Shown here: in pieces, positions 32,544 through 44,872 of the stretch | How positions within the stretch are numbered: position 1 is the stretch's first letter | Layout of the letters: every line of letters starts with the position of its first letter | NCBI RefSeq assembly: GCF_030272615.1 | Contig: NC_081407.1 | Span: forward strand, 149,915,744 to 149,979,743 | Length of the DNA: 64,000 bases | Source of the DNA: Cryptomeria japonica | Taxonomy: Eukaryota; Streptophyta; Pinopsida; Cupressales; Cupressaceae | Direction of reading: 5' to 3' | Made by a program: the position numbers and the translations under genes | The notes under the pieces: model-generated | Databases searched by the model: none | The model's input: only the letters and a program-made list of their open reading frames with translations | Told to the model about the DNA's origin: nothing

Positions 32544-34894
32544 TCAATTTTCATAGTTGACCCTCTTTCCCCCTATTTGTTTATCATAATGACTGAGGAT
32601 TTGGGTAGATTCATTAAATCTAAAGTTTCTCAAGGTGTTATTCATGGTTGGAGATGGGGTAATGGTTGGTTGCCAATACTTCCACATCTTCAGTTTGTTG
32701 ATGATACTGCTCTTATGGGGATGGCTCATATTAAGGAAGCTCGATCTTTTCGAAGGACCTTGGATATTTATCTTGTTGCTTCGGGCCAAAAGGTCAATGA
32801 ACATAAGTCTTCGATCTTCTTTTTTAATACTCCAAAAGCTATTCAAAGGAGGATTGCTAACATTCTGCGGTTTCAAATTAGATCTCTTCCCTTTATCTAT
32901 TTGGGTATTCATCTTACTGTTGGTAGGCATCTCAGGGCTTCTTGGCAGCTTTTGCTTGACAGGTTGTGTCTTAAGGTTGCTCATTAGACCCATCACTGGT
33001 TATCCACTATTGGTAGAGTTACTCTTCTTCAATTTGCCATTCAGGCTCTTCCTATATATTTTCTTAGGGAATTTGATGCTCTGTCTCGACAGTTTCTTTG
33101 GAGTGGTAGTTTACAGAATGCAAAATAGAGCTTAGTTAAGTGGGAATTTGTGTGCAGGCCAATAAAGAATGGGGGCCTTGGTATTCGTTATGCTATTTTG
33201 AATGGGCAAGTTTTGGTTGCCAAACTTTATTGGCGCTGGTGTACCAGTTAACATCAGAATTAAGCTCGAATTCTCACTCACAAGTATCTCAAAGGGGTTA
33301 ACCCTTTGGATATTCCTCGCTATTCTCTAGAGGGGAGGGGTTCTATTATTTGCAATACTCAGAAATTGGGGGATCAGTTGGTTAAGGATGACATTTTTTG
33401 GGATTTGTCATTCAAGGTTTGTGGCTCTTTTTTGGTTGGATTCTTGGGATGGTAATCCTCCTCTTCTTACTCGGTATCCTCATCTCCAGTCCCTCTGTGG
33501 TATTTTTATGGAGGTTGGTTGGGATAGGGTTGAGCATTATAAGGTAGCTTGTAATTTTGGTCAGGTTGTTTGTTATAGATGGAAGCATTCTAGCGAATGG
33601 CCACCAGGTGGTTCAAAGGAGGATAGGAAAGAGTTGGCTCAGATTCTAGCTTCTCATGAGTGTAATGTTTTGGGTGGGCATGATGTTCTTTCTTGGGGGA
33701 GTGATTATTCTGGTAAGTATTTGATCTCTACGAGGTATGAGAAGTTTGTTGGCCAAATTTTTGGAGATATGGAGGTTCCATGATGGAAAAAGGTGTGGAA
33801 TAAATTCTCATGGCCTAAGTGTAACTTTTTCATGTGGCGGGTTATTCAAAATTGTTGACATACTTGGGATAATTTGAATAAGTGTGGGTTCTAGGGTCCC
33901 TCATGTGTGTTTTGTGTTGTAATAGTGTTGAGAGTCTTTCTCATCTTTCCTTTCAATGTTTCCTTTTAAGGAAGATTTGGCACTTCTGGTAGGGTGTGTC
34001 GAATCAGACCTGTTGGCATGTCTCTTCTTTGGCTGAATTTGTTGCTCGATGGGGTTAGCTCTTGGTCCTCCTACCTTCATCATTTGGCATATTTGGCTAG
34101 AGAAGAATCGCAGGATTTTTCAAGATGTTAAGATGGTTTTCAAGCATTTGTGGTGGAAAATTCTTCACTTTATTTGTGAAACTATTTCAGCCAAGTGTGA
34201 CTTGGCTAAGCATGTGGATCCGAGAGATGTTGTTCTTTGTGATCGCCTCAATATTCCTCTTCTTGGGGGTATTCTGAGAGTTCAACTGGTCATTCAAAAT
34301 AGGTGGCGTCATCCTCTTCGAAAGATAAGCAGGGAGGGGCATTGGTGCCCTCCACCTCAAGAGGTTTTGAAAATTGATACAAATGGTTCATCTCATGGAA
34401 ATATGGGTCATACCGGTATTGGTGGAGCTGGGCATGATAGTTCTGGTATTGTCCGATTTTATTTTATTTGTTTATAAGGGTCTACATTCTAATAATATTA
34501 TGGAGGCACTTAATATATTATATGTTGTGGAGCGTAGTTGTGCACTTGGGTAGTGAAAGGTCATTTGTGAGTCTGATTCCCAGGTTGTCGTGACTTTGCT
34601 GAACAAGAGACAATTAGATGATGTTTTCTAGTAGCTAGCTTTGGTTCTTAAACAAATTCTTAATGTGTGTGCTTCTTTGGATTATGTGACTTTCAATCAT
34701 ATCCCTAGAGAATGGAATAGTGTTGCAGATTGTTTGGCCAAATGGCCCTTGGATCAAAGGTACAATTGGAATATTGTGGATCAAAGAGTTGGAGTACTTA
34801 GTGGAGATTGATAGGGTTGGTTAATGTTTTTTCTTTGTAATCTTCTTGTTTTTGAATAAATTTTTACCCCTTTTAAGTGTCAATTTTCATAGTT
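32544..34894 (+). mobile_element. 5'-truncated LINE with 15-bp target-site duplication
   Basis: TCAATTTTCATAGTT is present at 32544-32558 and at 34880-34894; inserted DNA is 32559-34879. The element starts inside the reverse transcriptase at a DPLSPYLFI block (the family motif is GDPLSP) and continues through RT, a cysteine-rich zf-RVT region and RNase H. It ends after a TTTTTGAATAAATTTTT-type 3' end. The host sequence on both sides is one continuous RNase H/3'-end module, so the insertion is well delimited. Confidence 0.85.
32562..34815 (+). pseudogene. LINE ORF2 remnant: RT C-terminal half, zinc-knuckle region, RNase H
   Basis: RT blocks in order: DPLSPYLFIIM, LQFVDDTALMG (catalytic VDD intact), ASGQKVNEHKSS, LPFIYLGIHL, then GRVTLLQFAIQALPIYFL and a FLWSGS..KWEFVCRPIKNGGLGIR block. 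The zf-RVT region (WNKFSWPKCNFFMWR) lies near 33795-33850. RNase H starts at about 34368 with LKIDTNGSSHGN, where the usual DG is NG, so the first catalytic residue is altered in context; it continues in other frames (ESDSQVVV, REWNSVADCLAKW). Stops at about 32985 and 33126, and shifts near 33780 and 34470, make it a pseudogene. Confidence 0.85.
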
Positions 34895-35711
34895 TCCCAA
34901 TGAATTGATTTGAATAGTTTGTTTTCTCTATATTAAATTTTATTAACTTCATAATTCCTTTTTGATTGGTGAAGGTGGTAGGTTTGTGCTAAATCTCCTC
35001 AAAGTTTAACTTATTAGACTTTAATAACAACTATTGCAATTTGAAACAAATATTGTTTTTCAAGTTTATTAAATTATATAAATGTACATAAGGTTTAAAA
35101 TCAAATTTATCAGTTTATATTTTATAAGTAATGATTCATATAAATCAGTTTAATCTCTCATGAACATAATATTCTATTTAAGAATTTAAATCTAAGTAAT
35201 ACTTAAGAAAATAAAACTGTAATAAATGTTTGAATAGTTTAAATTTTGAAACGCCTTCCTCAAGTAGTAATTTATGAAACAGTAAAATAGGTGGAATAAG
35301 ATGGGTTAGTGTTGGTTTGGTACACTTCTTTTTTCTATTGATATAGATTTTGGCACTAACAATCAAATGGAGACTTTGGCACTCCTTATAGCTCTTGAGA
35401 AAGCTTGTGAACTAGGTTGGAAGAACATAATTTTGAGAATGAATTCAATGATTTTACTCATCCTTCTAAATCAATAGAAAGCTTCAAGAGTCTTCTTGAA
35501 GGTTGATTTCTTATACTCAACAAATTCTTTCTCTTTCTCAAAATTTTGAATCTATTTCTTTTGTAAATATCATTAAAGAATGAAATATTGTCACAGGCTA
35601 TTTGGTGAAATGATTTTCTAATATAAAATGAGCATCCCTATTCTACTCAATTTTGATAGTTTATTCGGTTCTTTTGTAATGAATTAATTTGATATGTTTG
35701 ATTTTTTATTT
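34895..35711 (+). repeat. Resumed module plus a second RNase H/3'-end module
   Basis: 34880-35000 completes the module interrupted at 32558 (ATGAATTGATTT, GGTGAAGGTGGTAGG). A further copy follows: an AT-rich part (35000-35280), the RNase H part (35290-35600) with GGTTAGTGTTGGTTTGGT, ATCAAATGGAGACTTTGGCAC and GAATGAAATATTGTCACA, then the tail up to 35711. There the minus-strand LINE begins. Stops and frame changes are frequent. Confidence 0.65.
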
Positions 35712-35759
35712 TTTTAATAAAAGTGGATGAGACCACTAAAATTATATTAATTTTTTTTT

Positions 35760-37380
35760 CTTACATGTGTCTGGTTCAAAGAGAACTGAAGGGAAAGAAC
35801 CAATAAGAAAACCCTTCAGTATTGCTCAAAAGAACATAAGCCTATCTACCCATTACAAATATCCCATAGGCATTCCAAACCCCCCAAATGCATTGCAATA
35901 GATGTCCACCCGCATTAGATATAAAGGAATTTGTGAGAATCAGTCTAGAAGAGAGCATCTGAAGATGGAGCCAAAGATGTCCAACAAAATTCAGTGCCAT
36001 CACCCCAAAAGACAACCTGTCTATACACCACAATAGTCCAAAGCTCTGAAGAAAAAAAAAACTCAAAGCCAGAAGAGAACCAAGAATGAGTGATCCTGCC
36101 AACACAAATATGGTGAGCAAACATAAAATAATCCAGATAAGAAGCAGACAATGATACTGAAGACCCTCAGGAAGGAGGATGAGACCAATCCAAAGAATAA
36201 TCCAAAGCAAAAGCCAAAGAAGTAACAACAGAATAAGAAACCCTCTGGAATACCACATTAACTGCTCTTTCCAATTCCTTAGAAAAAGCCACCATCCACT
36301 GATTTTGACAAGAATTCTCCATAGAAAACAGAGCATTTTGTTAGAAGGGAATGCAAAACTAAGATCTAATGAATGCCATCACTGCTCGCCATCAACACTA
36401 TAACAGAGAACAAGATCACCATATCATAATTATCTTCCCATCATAAGAGAAAACTACTAACTTGAAGTTGTTCAAGCAATGATGAAGCCAGCTGATACCT
36501 CACAATAACCCCAATCATTAATAAAATTCCCTAAATCGCAGATCAACCACGGTGCCATATGAAATAAAGAGAGGACCAAATGTTAAGATACGAAACCCCA
36601 TGGAAAGGTATCAAACATCCGGCCACAACAAAAAATGATTACCAGAAAACAAAGGATCTAACAAATATTACTCACATACCCTTGCCGTATAGATACTGAT
36701 TAACATGTAATGATTGTTGAAATCCAAAGAGACTCCAAACTTATGAAAGGAATTCAAATTGCCCACCAACCAAGATAACCAATAGCCAACCACACAGCCA
36801 AGTAGAACAAACAGATAGAACAAAGATCCTTTCAAAACCAACACCACCATCCAATAAAAAAGATACCCCTCCAACCCCCATACTTTATGCAGAGGTACTG
36901 CCAAATATAACTACAACAGAAATGTTTCCATAAGGCAGGACAACATCCCCCCTATAGCCATATAGGGAAGTAAAAACCACATAAAGCAAAGAGACATGAG
37001 AAGTCACTAACACAATAGGCATCTCAATCTGATAGAAGAAACCCCAACAATCTCCCTACTCCATGAGGAAAATCTAACATGAGATATCACTAACAAAGAT
37101 ATTATCCTGAAGACCAACACCTTCACTACAGATACTAACAAAATAAAACCACAAGAAGCATAGACAGTGAAGTAGGTTTCCAATAAGGAGGGTCGCCTAC
37201 TAAAAAAGAAGCTTCATGCAAGAAACAGGAATGTCCGAAGGAAAGACCTCTAGGAAATCAACACCCTCAACAACAACCTTATTTGCTAAGAAATCCGCAA
37301 TGACGTTGATCTCCCTAAAACAATGGGAGATAGAGAAAGTGGAAAATTATTTTAACTACTGAAGAATGTGATCTAAAAAA
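35760..37380 (-). other. Long 3' region of the minus-strand LINE
   Basis: About 1.6 kb lies between the end of RNase H and the poly-A. Minus-strand ORFs here (36336-35842, very Leu/Trp-rich; 36904-36668) have no motifs and look accidental. The segment nearest the 3' end (GATGAGACCACTAAA, GTCTGGTTCAAAGAG, GGGAAAGAACCA.TAAGAAAACCCTT) is conserved at 55930-56020, so the end is maintained across copies. Confidence 0.6.
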
Positions 37381-37382
37381 TA

Positions 37383-40300
37383 TTACAAATGTCGAGAGAG
37401 ACATTTCTTAGATACAACCGCCTGAAACACCACCATTGAATCGCCTTCAATAACAATATCTTTAATGTTTAATGAAAGAGTGAGATCAAGCCCAAAGGAT
37501 AAAGCCTGAAACTCAACCACATTATTGGTACCATGCCCAATCTGTTTACCCACAGCTCTGATGATATTCAAAGAATGTTAAAAAATAACTACTCTAACAC
37601 CAGATCTTCCCGGGTTCCCCTTGGAAGCCCCATCAAACTGAAGTTTGAATGAAGGGAAGGGAGGAGGAGTCCATCTAGCCATTTTATGTTTAACAAGAGA
37701 AGATAGACCACCTGATACAACCCCATGGGAAGGCATCAGACGAAGTGTAGACCATTTCCAAGTGACCCAATTATCTCAATGAGAAAAAGACCTGAGGTGA
37801 TCTAATTTTTTGTGGATGAAAGAAAGTACCACCTCACTAATGGAGGATTGAATTTTACCAATTACATCAGTCAAAGTGGTAGATTTATGTTTGAAAATTC
37901 TAGAATTTCTTTCAAGCCAGAGATTCCAAATCACCAGTGATGGGGCCACAACCCAAAGGAATGAATAAAACGAAGAGGAAAACAACAAGGGTCAGGCCAT
38001 GAAATGCGAAAGTAGATTAGGACAAATCGCAGAAGACCAACCAAGCATGCCAAATAGCCAATACCAACACTCAGAAGCAAAAGGACAAAATAGGAAAAGA
38101 TGGTCCATGGATTCCATACAATAACCACAAAAAACACAAGGGAATACTATTGTAATCCAAAGTCTGTCCAAACGCATCCCATTGAGAACTTTATCTTGGA
38201 CTGCCAACCAAGCAAAAGACCCTGTTTTAGGAAGATAAGTTGGATGCCAAAAAAGCTTAGTAGGCCAACAAGGGGGTGAAGAAGTCTAAACCAAAGAATT
38301 ATAACCATCTTTAACTGAATATGAACATTCAGTATTCTTAATCCAGACCAAGGAATCCTTTTTATTGTGAAAAACAAGGGGTGTTTTGTGAAGTTCTTCC
38401 ACAAAATCAGATATAAGATTGTTATCAATAGACAAGGGAGGAATAATCTTCCATTTCGCTATTACACAACGATCAGTGGAAACAATGACAATATAATCTG
38501 CAACAAAAGGCCCCCAAAGCTCTGATAGAATATCGGGCAAAGGTGACCAGTCTCGGATAGCTGAAAGGACAAAATGCCCATTCCAGACTTCATCCCAAAA
38601 CTAGGCTTTTTTCCCATTATGGGCAACCGAGGATAAATATGGTAAAATAACCTTCCTACAAGATACCAAAAAATTCCAGAATGTCGAACCTTTTGGAAGA
38701 GATGTAGTAGTAAAAATCCTTACTCTAGAAGCACCCCTTAAATACTTAGCAAGCATGATGGCAACCCATTTACTATGAGGGTCTGCATATAATTTTCATA
38801 CCAATTTTGCCCCCAACGCCTTATTATGAGCAGCTAAAATACAAATACCCGCACTCCCCAGCTCTTTGGGACGACAAATATTATCCTGAGCCAGGAGAGG
38901 GATCCTCGTCCTATCTCCCAAGTTATCATTCCAAAGGAAGGACCTAAGGGAAACTTTAATGTTTTTAATAACTTGAGAGGGAGCCTGCAAAACATACATC
39001 AAATATGTGGGGATGGCATTCAAGATTGACTTGATTAAAAGGATCTTACCAACCATCGTAAGCCACTTACGATTCTAGGAAGAAATTCAGGAGGATATTG
39101 TATGAACAACTTTATTCCAAAAGGAGGCATTTTCCGACCCTAGAAAAAAAGGAATGCCCAAATATACACACGGGAGGGTCCCTACTTGGAAATTCCAAAA
39201 GCGGACAAGTCTATCCCTAACTAGAAGGGAGACATTCACAAAAAAGACTTTGAACTTGTGATTATTAACACTTTGTCCAGAAAAAGCTGCATAACCATAG
39301 ATAATTTTCTTTATAACTCGAGCCTCCCTTAGAGAGGCTACCCCAAATAGAAGCATATCATCCGCAAACAAGCAATGGGATTGTGGAGAAAGGAGGCCAT
39401 CTACTCTAATACCTAACCATAAACCGGATGATGTAGTATTAGATATGGCCCTACTTAACGCTTCTGCCAAAAGAATAAATAGAAAAGGAGACAAAGGATC
39501 CCCTTGCCTAAGCCCCCGGGAAGAAGCAAAAAAACCCAAAGGGGAACCATTAACCAAAACTGAAAAGCGAGCAGATGATATACATGAAAAACACCCACTT
39601 AACCCAACAGGGCGAAAATCCCAACCGATGCAAAACAATCCCAAGGGACTGCCAATTAACACGATCATAAGCCTTAAGCATGTCTAGCTTAAGTATCATA
39701 GCCGAAACCTTTTGTTGAGATATGGAGTGCAGAATTTCATGAGCTACAATCGCACCTTCAGATGTCTCCCAACCAGGCACAAAGCCCCCCTATTCCAAGG
39801 AAACTATCTGAGGAAGGAGCTTAGAAAGCCTAACTGAAATTACCTTAGTAAAGATTTTATATAAAGTAGTACACAAGGCAATTGGACGAAAATCCAAAAA
39901 CGAGGTAGGATTATCCACTTTCGGAATGATAGCAATAAGAGTAGTATTAAGCTCTCTCAAAATTGACCTATTTCTTCTAGATTCCTCCAAGGCTAACAAT
40001 ATGTCATTACCTATAAACTCCCAGTACTTCTGAAAGAATAGAGCCGTAAAACCATCCAGACCCGGGGCCTTCTCCGGATGCATGGAAAAGACTATCTCTT
40101 TCAACTCAGCCAAAGTAAAGGGAGCCATAAGCATCTTATTATCTTCTTGAGATACTAATGAGGGGATTGAATGCACAATCTCATTGTCTAACGCAACTGG
40201 ATCTGCTGTAAGAAGTGACTTAAAGAACCTAACGGCTTCGGAAGCAATGTCCTCCTCATCTACTAGATTGTTACCATTAGAGTCAGTAATACAGGAAATT

Positions 40301-40915
40301 CGATTACAAAGCCTCTTGAGCTTAGACGAGGAATGAAAGAACTTAGTATTTCTATCCCCTTCGGAGAGCCAGAGGTCCCTAGACTTCTACCTCCAATAAG
40401 ATTCTGCTCTAGCCAAAGTCTCAGTCAATTGAAGGTTCAACAACTTTAACCTATCATACAAAAGAGAGGACATTCCTAAAGCCATAATGCTCTTATTAAG
40501 TTGTTCAATTTCTTCCTGAATCCTAGCCTTTTCTCCAAAAATGTTTTAAAATGCCACACATTCCAAACCTTAATCCTCTTCTTTAAGAAGCTCAGCTTCT
40601 TAACAAGTTGAAACATCTAAGACCTAGGAAAAAATGGGGCAAAGCACCACCATTTCTTTAATGAAGGTAGAAAAGATTGATCTCGAAACCACATTGGCTC
40701 AAACTTAAAAGGTAACTTCCAAGGTGCCCTATCCTCAAAAATAGTAAATTGAATAGGAAAATGATCAGATCCAGTAAAGGGGAGAACTAAGGAAACAAAG
40801 TCCTATCCTGAATTGAACCAATTTTCCGAAACCAAAAAACGATCCAACCTTTCAAAAATTTGGCAAAAGTCTCTTCACATGTTAGTCCATGTAAATGTCC
40901 CATTAAGCAGTATCC
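37383..40915 (-). pseudogene. LINE ORF2 remnant: endonuclease tail, RT, zf-RVT, RNase H
   Basis: Endonuclease end: NGTFTWTNM, RLDRFLVSENWF, then GSDHFPI (near 40770), the SDH motif of APE-type nucleases. RT: EKAPGLDGFTALFFQKYW, FRPIALC, ILKLDMLKAYDRVNW, LRQGDPLSPFLFIL, FADDMLLFG (catalytic ADD), then YLGIPFF and the GKILLIKSILNAIPTYLM block. zf-RVT: FPCVFCGYCMESMDHLF. RNase H: LQFDGASKGNPGRSGV and VIEGDSMVVFQAV with catalytic Asp residues. Stops at about 39789, 38283 and 37578, plus shifts, disrupt it. All blocks normal for a plant L1-type ORF2 downstream of the truncation are present, making this the most complete LINE in the window. Confidence 0.9.
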
Positions 40916-41020
40916 AAAGCAGTATCCACAGGTGACCTATTTTCTACCTCAAGAACCGAAGCCAGCCTACCCTCTACCCTATCTGTAAGAATGAGAGCCG
41001 AAGATGGCCCAATAACTGAT

Positions 41021-41555
41021 GTTACAATTTATTAATTTCATAACTTTTTGATGAATTTGTAATAAACTTGTCTAAATTTTAAATTTTCAATCTTTAATTA
41101 AAACTATTACAATTTAAAAATCTATACATAATATTTTATGATTCCTTAATTAATATATTTATCTTATTTAAAAAATCTTAAAATTGACATTTATTGGCAC
41201 TATGGTATTTTTAAAATTTGAAAAACAAATGGTTGTTACAGATAAAATAAATATTCATCCGAACTCTATATTACTATTCGTTTAACAATGTACAGAGTTG
41301 CAAAAATCGCTCTACAGAAACGAGTATTCCCATCATGAAAAGTGATTTTCTTATCATATTACTTTGAATCTCTTTGTTCAGCACCTTGTTATGTTACTGT
41401 AAACTCTCTTTTATATCTATACAATCCTAAACTTCAGCTTTATTCAATTACAAATGCATTGATACAAAGCTGATTTCTATGTTAGAAAAGCTCCAACAAC
41501 TGAGTTTAGTCATGAGCTTTTGAAATCAGATTAATTTAGTCATGTGATGCCAACT
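41021..41555 (+). repeat. Resumed RNase H/3'-end module and LOR-B 3' flank
   Basis: 41021-41250 completes the module cut by the LINE and matches 28360-28790 and 57720-57960 (ATTTTATGATTCCTTAATTAATATATTT). From 41340 it matches the 3' flanks of LOR-A and LOR-C (CTTTGTTCAGCACCTTGTTATG, CCTAAACTTCAGCTTTATTCAATTA). The latter, being shared and outside the coding exons, is probably 3' UTR of the LOR genes. Confidence 0.6.
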
Positions 41556-43498
41556 TCAGATAGAGTCCTGTTCTCCACTCATCTGATGGAGAATGACGAT
41601 CAAACCCATCATAAAAGCCTGATCTATGCCAACTTTCACTACAACATTGAAAACATCTTTTGACAACACTACATCTGATGTTGCAAATTTCCTCTTCACC
41701 TGAAAAAAAAATACAATACATTTGATTAACTCATTTCTCCTGTCTACATATGAACAAGGTAGAAATTAGAGATAAAGGACAAAGGCAAGTGTACCTCTGC
41801 AACTAAAGTGCCAAGGCCATTGTATATGCTACAATGCCGCTTACTGTAATTGCCCAAAACTTTATAGGCAGAGTGTTTCATTCCTCTGCTGGAGCCCACA
41901 AACGCCTCTGCAACTTCATTTTTACTAAACATTGATAATTTATTCACGCTGAAAATGGGCTTCTGGCCATCGCATGCCTCTCCATGGAATCCATACCAAC
42001 GATGGAGAATTCTAAAAGCCTGTCAGAAGAATAAGAAAATATTTTAGGTTTTTTAATCTTGTTTTCTGATTCTTGATAATGGGTTATAGAGTTTGATTCA
42101 AAAAATAAAGGAAAAATGCAAATAGTCAACTTCAGAAACATCAATGTCTGCAAGTAGATGATTTTCTTATCAATAACATGAATTGAAAAATAATAATAAA
42201 GCTTCTAGAAATATGATTGGGTTCTATGTTCGATTTTGATGGATTATCAGTACAAAAATAAAATATTTTAATTTTTCTGATCTTTGATTCTTGACAACAG
42301 GTTATAGAGTTTGATTCAAAATATAGCAAGAAAAAATGTACACAATTAAATTTAAAAATAATTCATATTAACATCATGAACAATAAAAATTATGTTCACA
42401 AGTTGACAATCTTTCTTTCAATAATAAACTTTTGAAAATATGATTCCTGGGTTTTGTTGAATAACTTTGATGGACTGGATCTCATGAACAATAAAAATTA
42501 TGTTCACAAGTTGACAATCTTTCTTTCAATAATAAACTTTTGAAAATATGATTCCTGGGTTTTGTTGAATAACTTTGATGGACTGGATCTCTAAGATAGA
42601 AAGAATTTCTGGTATAAATGAACTTTTGAAAATATGATTCCTGGGTTTTGTTGAATAACTTTGATGGACTGGATTTCTAAGATACAAAGAATTTCTGATA
42701 TAAATGAATGTCTATTTAATATGTTATAATCTGATTAAAAACGAAAATGTTGATATCTATGTAATTCAAATTATTCAATTGATTTTCAAAACAAAAAAAT
42801 GAATTTAACTTGTTATACAATGTTAGAGAGCAGAGAGGTTGATATCTACACAAAATTGTTTTACCTTGTGATACAATGTTAAAGAGAAAAGATATGGATA
42901 TCTATATAACCCAATCAACTTCCAAAACAAAAAATGATTTTACCTTGAAATGCAATGTTAGAAAAGAGAAATGTCAATACATATAACCCAATTGATTTCC
43001 AAAACAAAAGAATGGGTTTACCTTGCGGTGCAATGTTAGGAGAGGCTTTCCCAGAGGGTCCATGAGAATCAATTTGTTTGTTGAACTGAGACCCCTTCCA
43101 TCCACCCTGAAAGCGATCTGCCCAGTGCATGAGTTGGTCACAATGAATCCCCCTCCACTGAAAACAAGATCCTTCTTCCTCACAGTCAGAACAGTGACTG
43201 AGGAGGAGCAAAACTCTTCACCCACAACAGGAGAAAACACAGAAACCTCTGTATTCTGCACAGAGCTTTTAAAGGGCTCTGATAATTCAGAGCCGCAGAG
43301 AAAGCAAGCTGATGAATTACAGTTGTGGTGTTGCTCAAGTCTGTCAGCTTCATGTATTGAATCGTCCTCTTCCTCTCTGGGTAAGATGTTTCGAGAGACA
43401 AAAGGATTGCACAACAAACACAATGGCAGCATGGCATATAATGTAATTGGTCGATTCAAAGTATATGAGTTTGAATCTCCTGCACTAATGTGATTCAA
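41556..43498 (-). CDS. LOR-B: LURP-one-related protein, 3 exons, intact
   Basis: Exons by eye: 43498-43022, 42019-41795 (225 nt), 41699-41556 (144 nt); phase 0; donors AAG|GTAAAC and GAG|GTACAC, acceptors GACAG|G and TTCAG|G. The product is about 281 residues from the first ATG, or about 259 from the conserved ATG at 43432. Domain blocks: VTVLTVRKKDLVFSGGGFIV, QIAFRVDGRG, DPLGKPLLTLHRK (exon 1); FRILHRWYGFHGE, KPIFSVNK, CSIYNGLGTLVAE (exon 2); VKRKFATSDV, VGIDQAFMMGLIVIL (exon 3). This is the expected full LOR barrel with its C-terminal hydrophobic helix. No stop or frameshift is seen, so it is the best candidate for an active gene here. Its first intron (about 1 kb) is enlarged by a local triplication. 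Confidence 0.87.
42374..42690 (-). repeat. Tandem triplication in LOR-B intron 1
   Basis: A 109-bp unit starting CATGAACAATAAAAATTATG occurs at 42374 and 42483. Its second half (AACTTTTGAAAATATGATTCC to ATGGACTGGAT) appears a third time from 42621. Copies A and C have a single counterpart, so the expansion happened after the gene duplications. Confidence 0.9.
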
Positions 43499-43587
43499 AT
43501 GATTTCACTACAAATCTTGCGAAATAGCCTTTGAGAATTCCATGGTTTTGAAAAAGTAGAGAACTAATGTAGCCTTGAAAAGAGAAG

Positions 43588-43597
43588 GCATATATTC
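43588..43597 (-). promoter_or_regulatory. LOR-B TATA-like box
   Basis: The minus strand reads GGGAATATATGCC, matching the position of the LOR-A and LOR-C boxes. It lies about 90 bases before the first ATG and 156 before the conserved ATG. Confidence 0.5.
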
Positions 43598-43796
43598 CCT
43601 GTACAATACCTTTGTGCAGTAAAGGTGGCGTTCGACCACAGGATTATTCAGGGAAAAAAGACACTAGATGGGGAATATACCGAATATCTACGAGAAAAGT
43701 AGGCAAACCCATCTACGATAAATTGGGCCAGGTTTGGGAGTGTCGCCTGGTTATACAAGGAACGCATATATGTTGAATATCCCATTAAAATAATGT

Positions 43797-43912
43797 ATAT
43801 GTCGCTCACTGTACTCGTTACCGCTTAAGCAAAAGCTTAAATAAATACAATTATATGTCGCTCACTGTACTCGTTACAGCTTAAGCAAAAGCTTAAATAA
43901 ATACAATTTTTA
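43797..43912 (+). repeat. 57-bp tandem duplication
   Basis: GTCGCTCACTGTACTCGTTAC starts at 43801 and 43858; each unit ends CTTAAATAAATACAAT. Copies differ by one base (CCGC against CAGC). It lies in the LOR-B upstream region. Confidence 0.9.
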
Positions 43913-44004
43913 GCAGATCATTTTTTTTTAAAACAAATCAGATTGCATAGATTTGGTATTTTTGTTTTAAATAGTAAAGTAGAAAGTTGTTTTCTTCGTA
44001 TAGC

Positions 44005-44112
44005 ATAGATGTTGATATTTTGGATGCTTTATCAAATTATATAGATGTTGATATTTTGGATGCTTTATCAAATTATATAGATGTTGATATTTTGGTCTTT
44101 ATATTGTGAATT
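44005..44112 (+). repeat. 36-bp tandem repeat, 3 copies
   Basis: ATAGATGTTGATATTTTGG starts at 44005, 44041 and 44077, with an exact 36-base period. The third copy is incomplete. Looser relatives (ATAGATGTTAATATTTT) follow to 44150. Confidence 0.9.
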
Positions 44113-44872
44113 GCTAATATCAAATTACATAGATGTTAATATTTTAATTTTTATATTATGAATTATAATAATTCAACTAGTATTAAATTAATTGATGTTG
44201 GCATCTTTGTCTTTATATAATGAATGACAACAATTTAAGTAAGCATACATCTAAATTACAAAGTAACTTTTGGACCATATGCATCGATATTACTAAGTGT
44301 CAACCCTAACTTGAACATGTCTTCAAGATTTTGAACCTTGATGGATGACTTCTCTATCAACATACCCCTAATTTAATTTAAAGATTTTTATTTAGAGACT
44401 AGAGTTTAGACTAGGGCCTAAGGTTAATACTAGGGTTTACATTCTCAGTTTAGAGTTTAGTGTAAGATTGAGGATTAAAAAAATTATTTATATTAAAAAA
44501 TAAAAAATAAAAATAAAAATCTAAAACAACTAAACAGATAAATTTTCAATATGTAAATTAATAAATGGTTGGTGCATAACATACTAATACTTTGATTTTC
44601 TATCAAATCAAATGGCTCCTTATCTTATTAATTCATTGAGCCTAAATATTCATTTGCACTGTTATTTATTTAAAATTTGCAGTTGATTATAGAAATGTTA
44701 AAAATGGTTAGTTTATATTTGTATGATAATTTGAAACTAAAAAATGTTATTTAAGTGTATTAAATTATATAATGTTTTATAATATTTATTGTATAATTTT
44801 TAGAATTAAATTTATTAATTTATATTTTATTAGTAATTCACACAAATTTATTATATTTCTCATGAACATAAT

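Larger units (their letters stand above)
35712..41020 (-). mobile_element. 5.3-kb minus-strand LINE, 5'-truncated in the endonuclease
   Basis: The poly-A end is the T-run at 35704-35722 (plus strand). On the minus strand the element has a partial endonuclease (about 41020-40780), RT, zf-RVT, RNase H and a long 3' region. It splits an RNase H/3'-end module: the left flank stops at 35711 and the right flank resumes at about 41021 (GTTACAATTTATTAATTTC), as judged from uninterrupted module copies at 57715. No target-site duplication could be identified. A second, 3'-end-only copy of the family lies at 55895-56545. Confidence 0.8.
43620..44872. other. LOR-B upstream region with tandem repeats
   Basis: 43640-43800 is shared with LOR-C (CCAAACCCATCTACGATAAAT, GCCTGGTTATACAAGGAACGC) and is thus conserved upstream sequence. 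Then come two tandem arrays (listed separately), AT-rich DNA, and from 44520 a segment paralogous to 61310-61480 (ACTAATACTTTGATTTTCTATC). The small-ORF module is missing here. No gene is seen. Confidence 0.55.

Noticed and set aside
35842-36336. Leu/Trp-rich minus-strand ORF of 164 codons, membrane-protein-like
   Set aside because: It lies in the LINE 3' region; hydrophobicity follows from the base composition, and a mix of overlapping frames is open.
35712-41020. Target-site duplication for the 5.3-kb LINE
   Set aside because: Compared the flanks (GATATGTTTGAT at the left, ACTGATGTTAC at the right); no convincing direct repeat.
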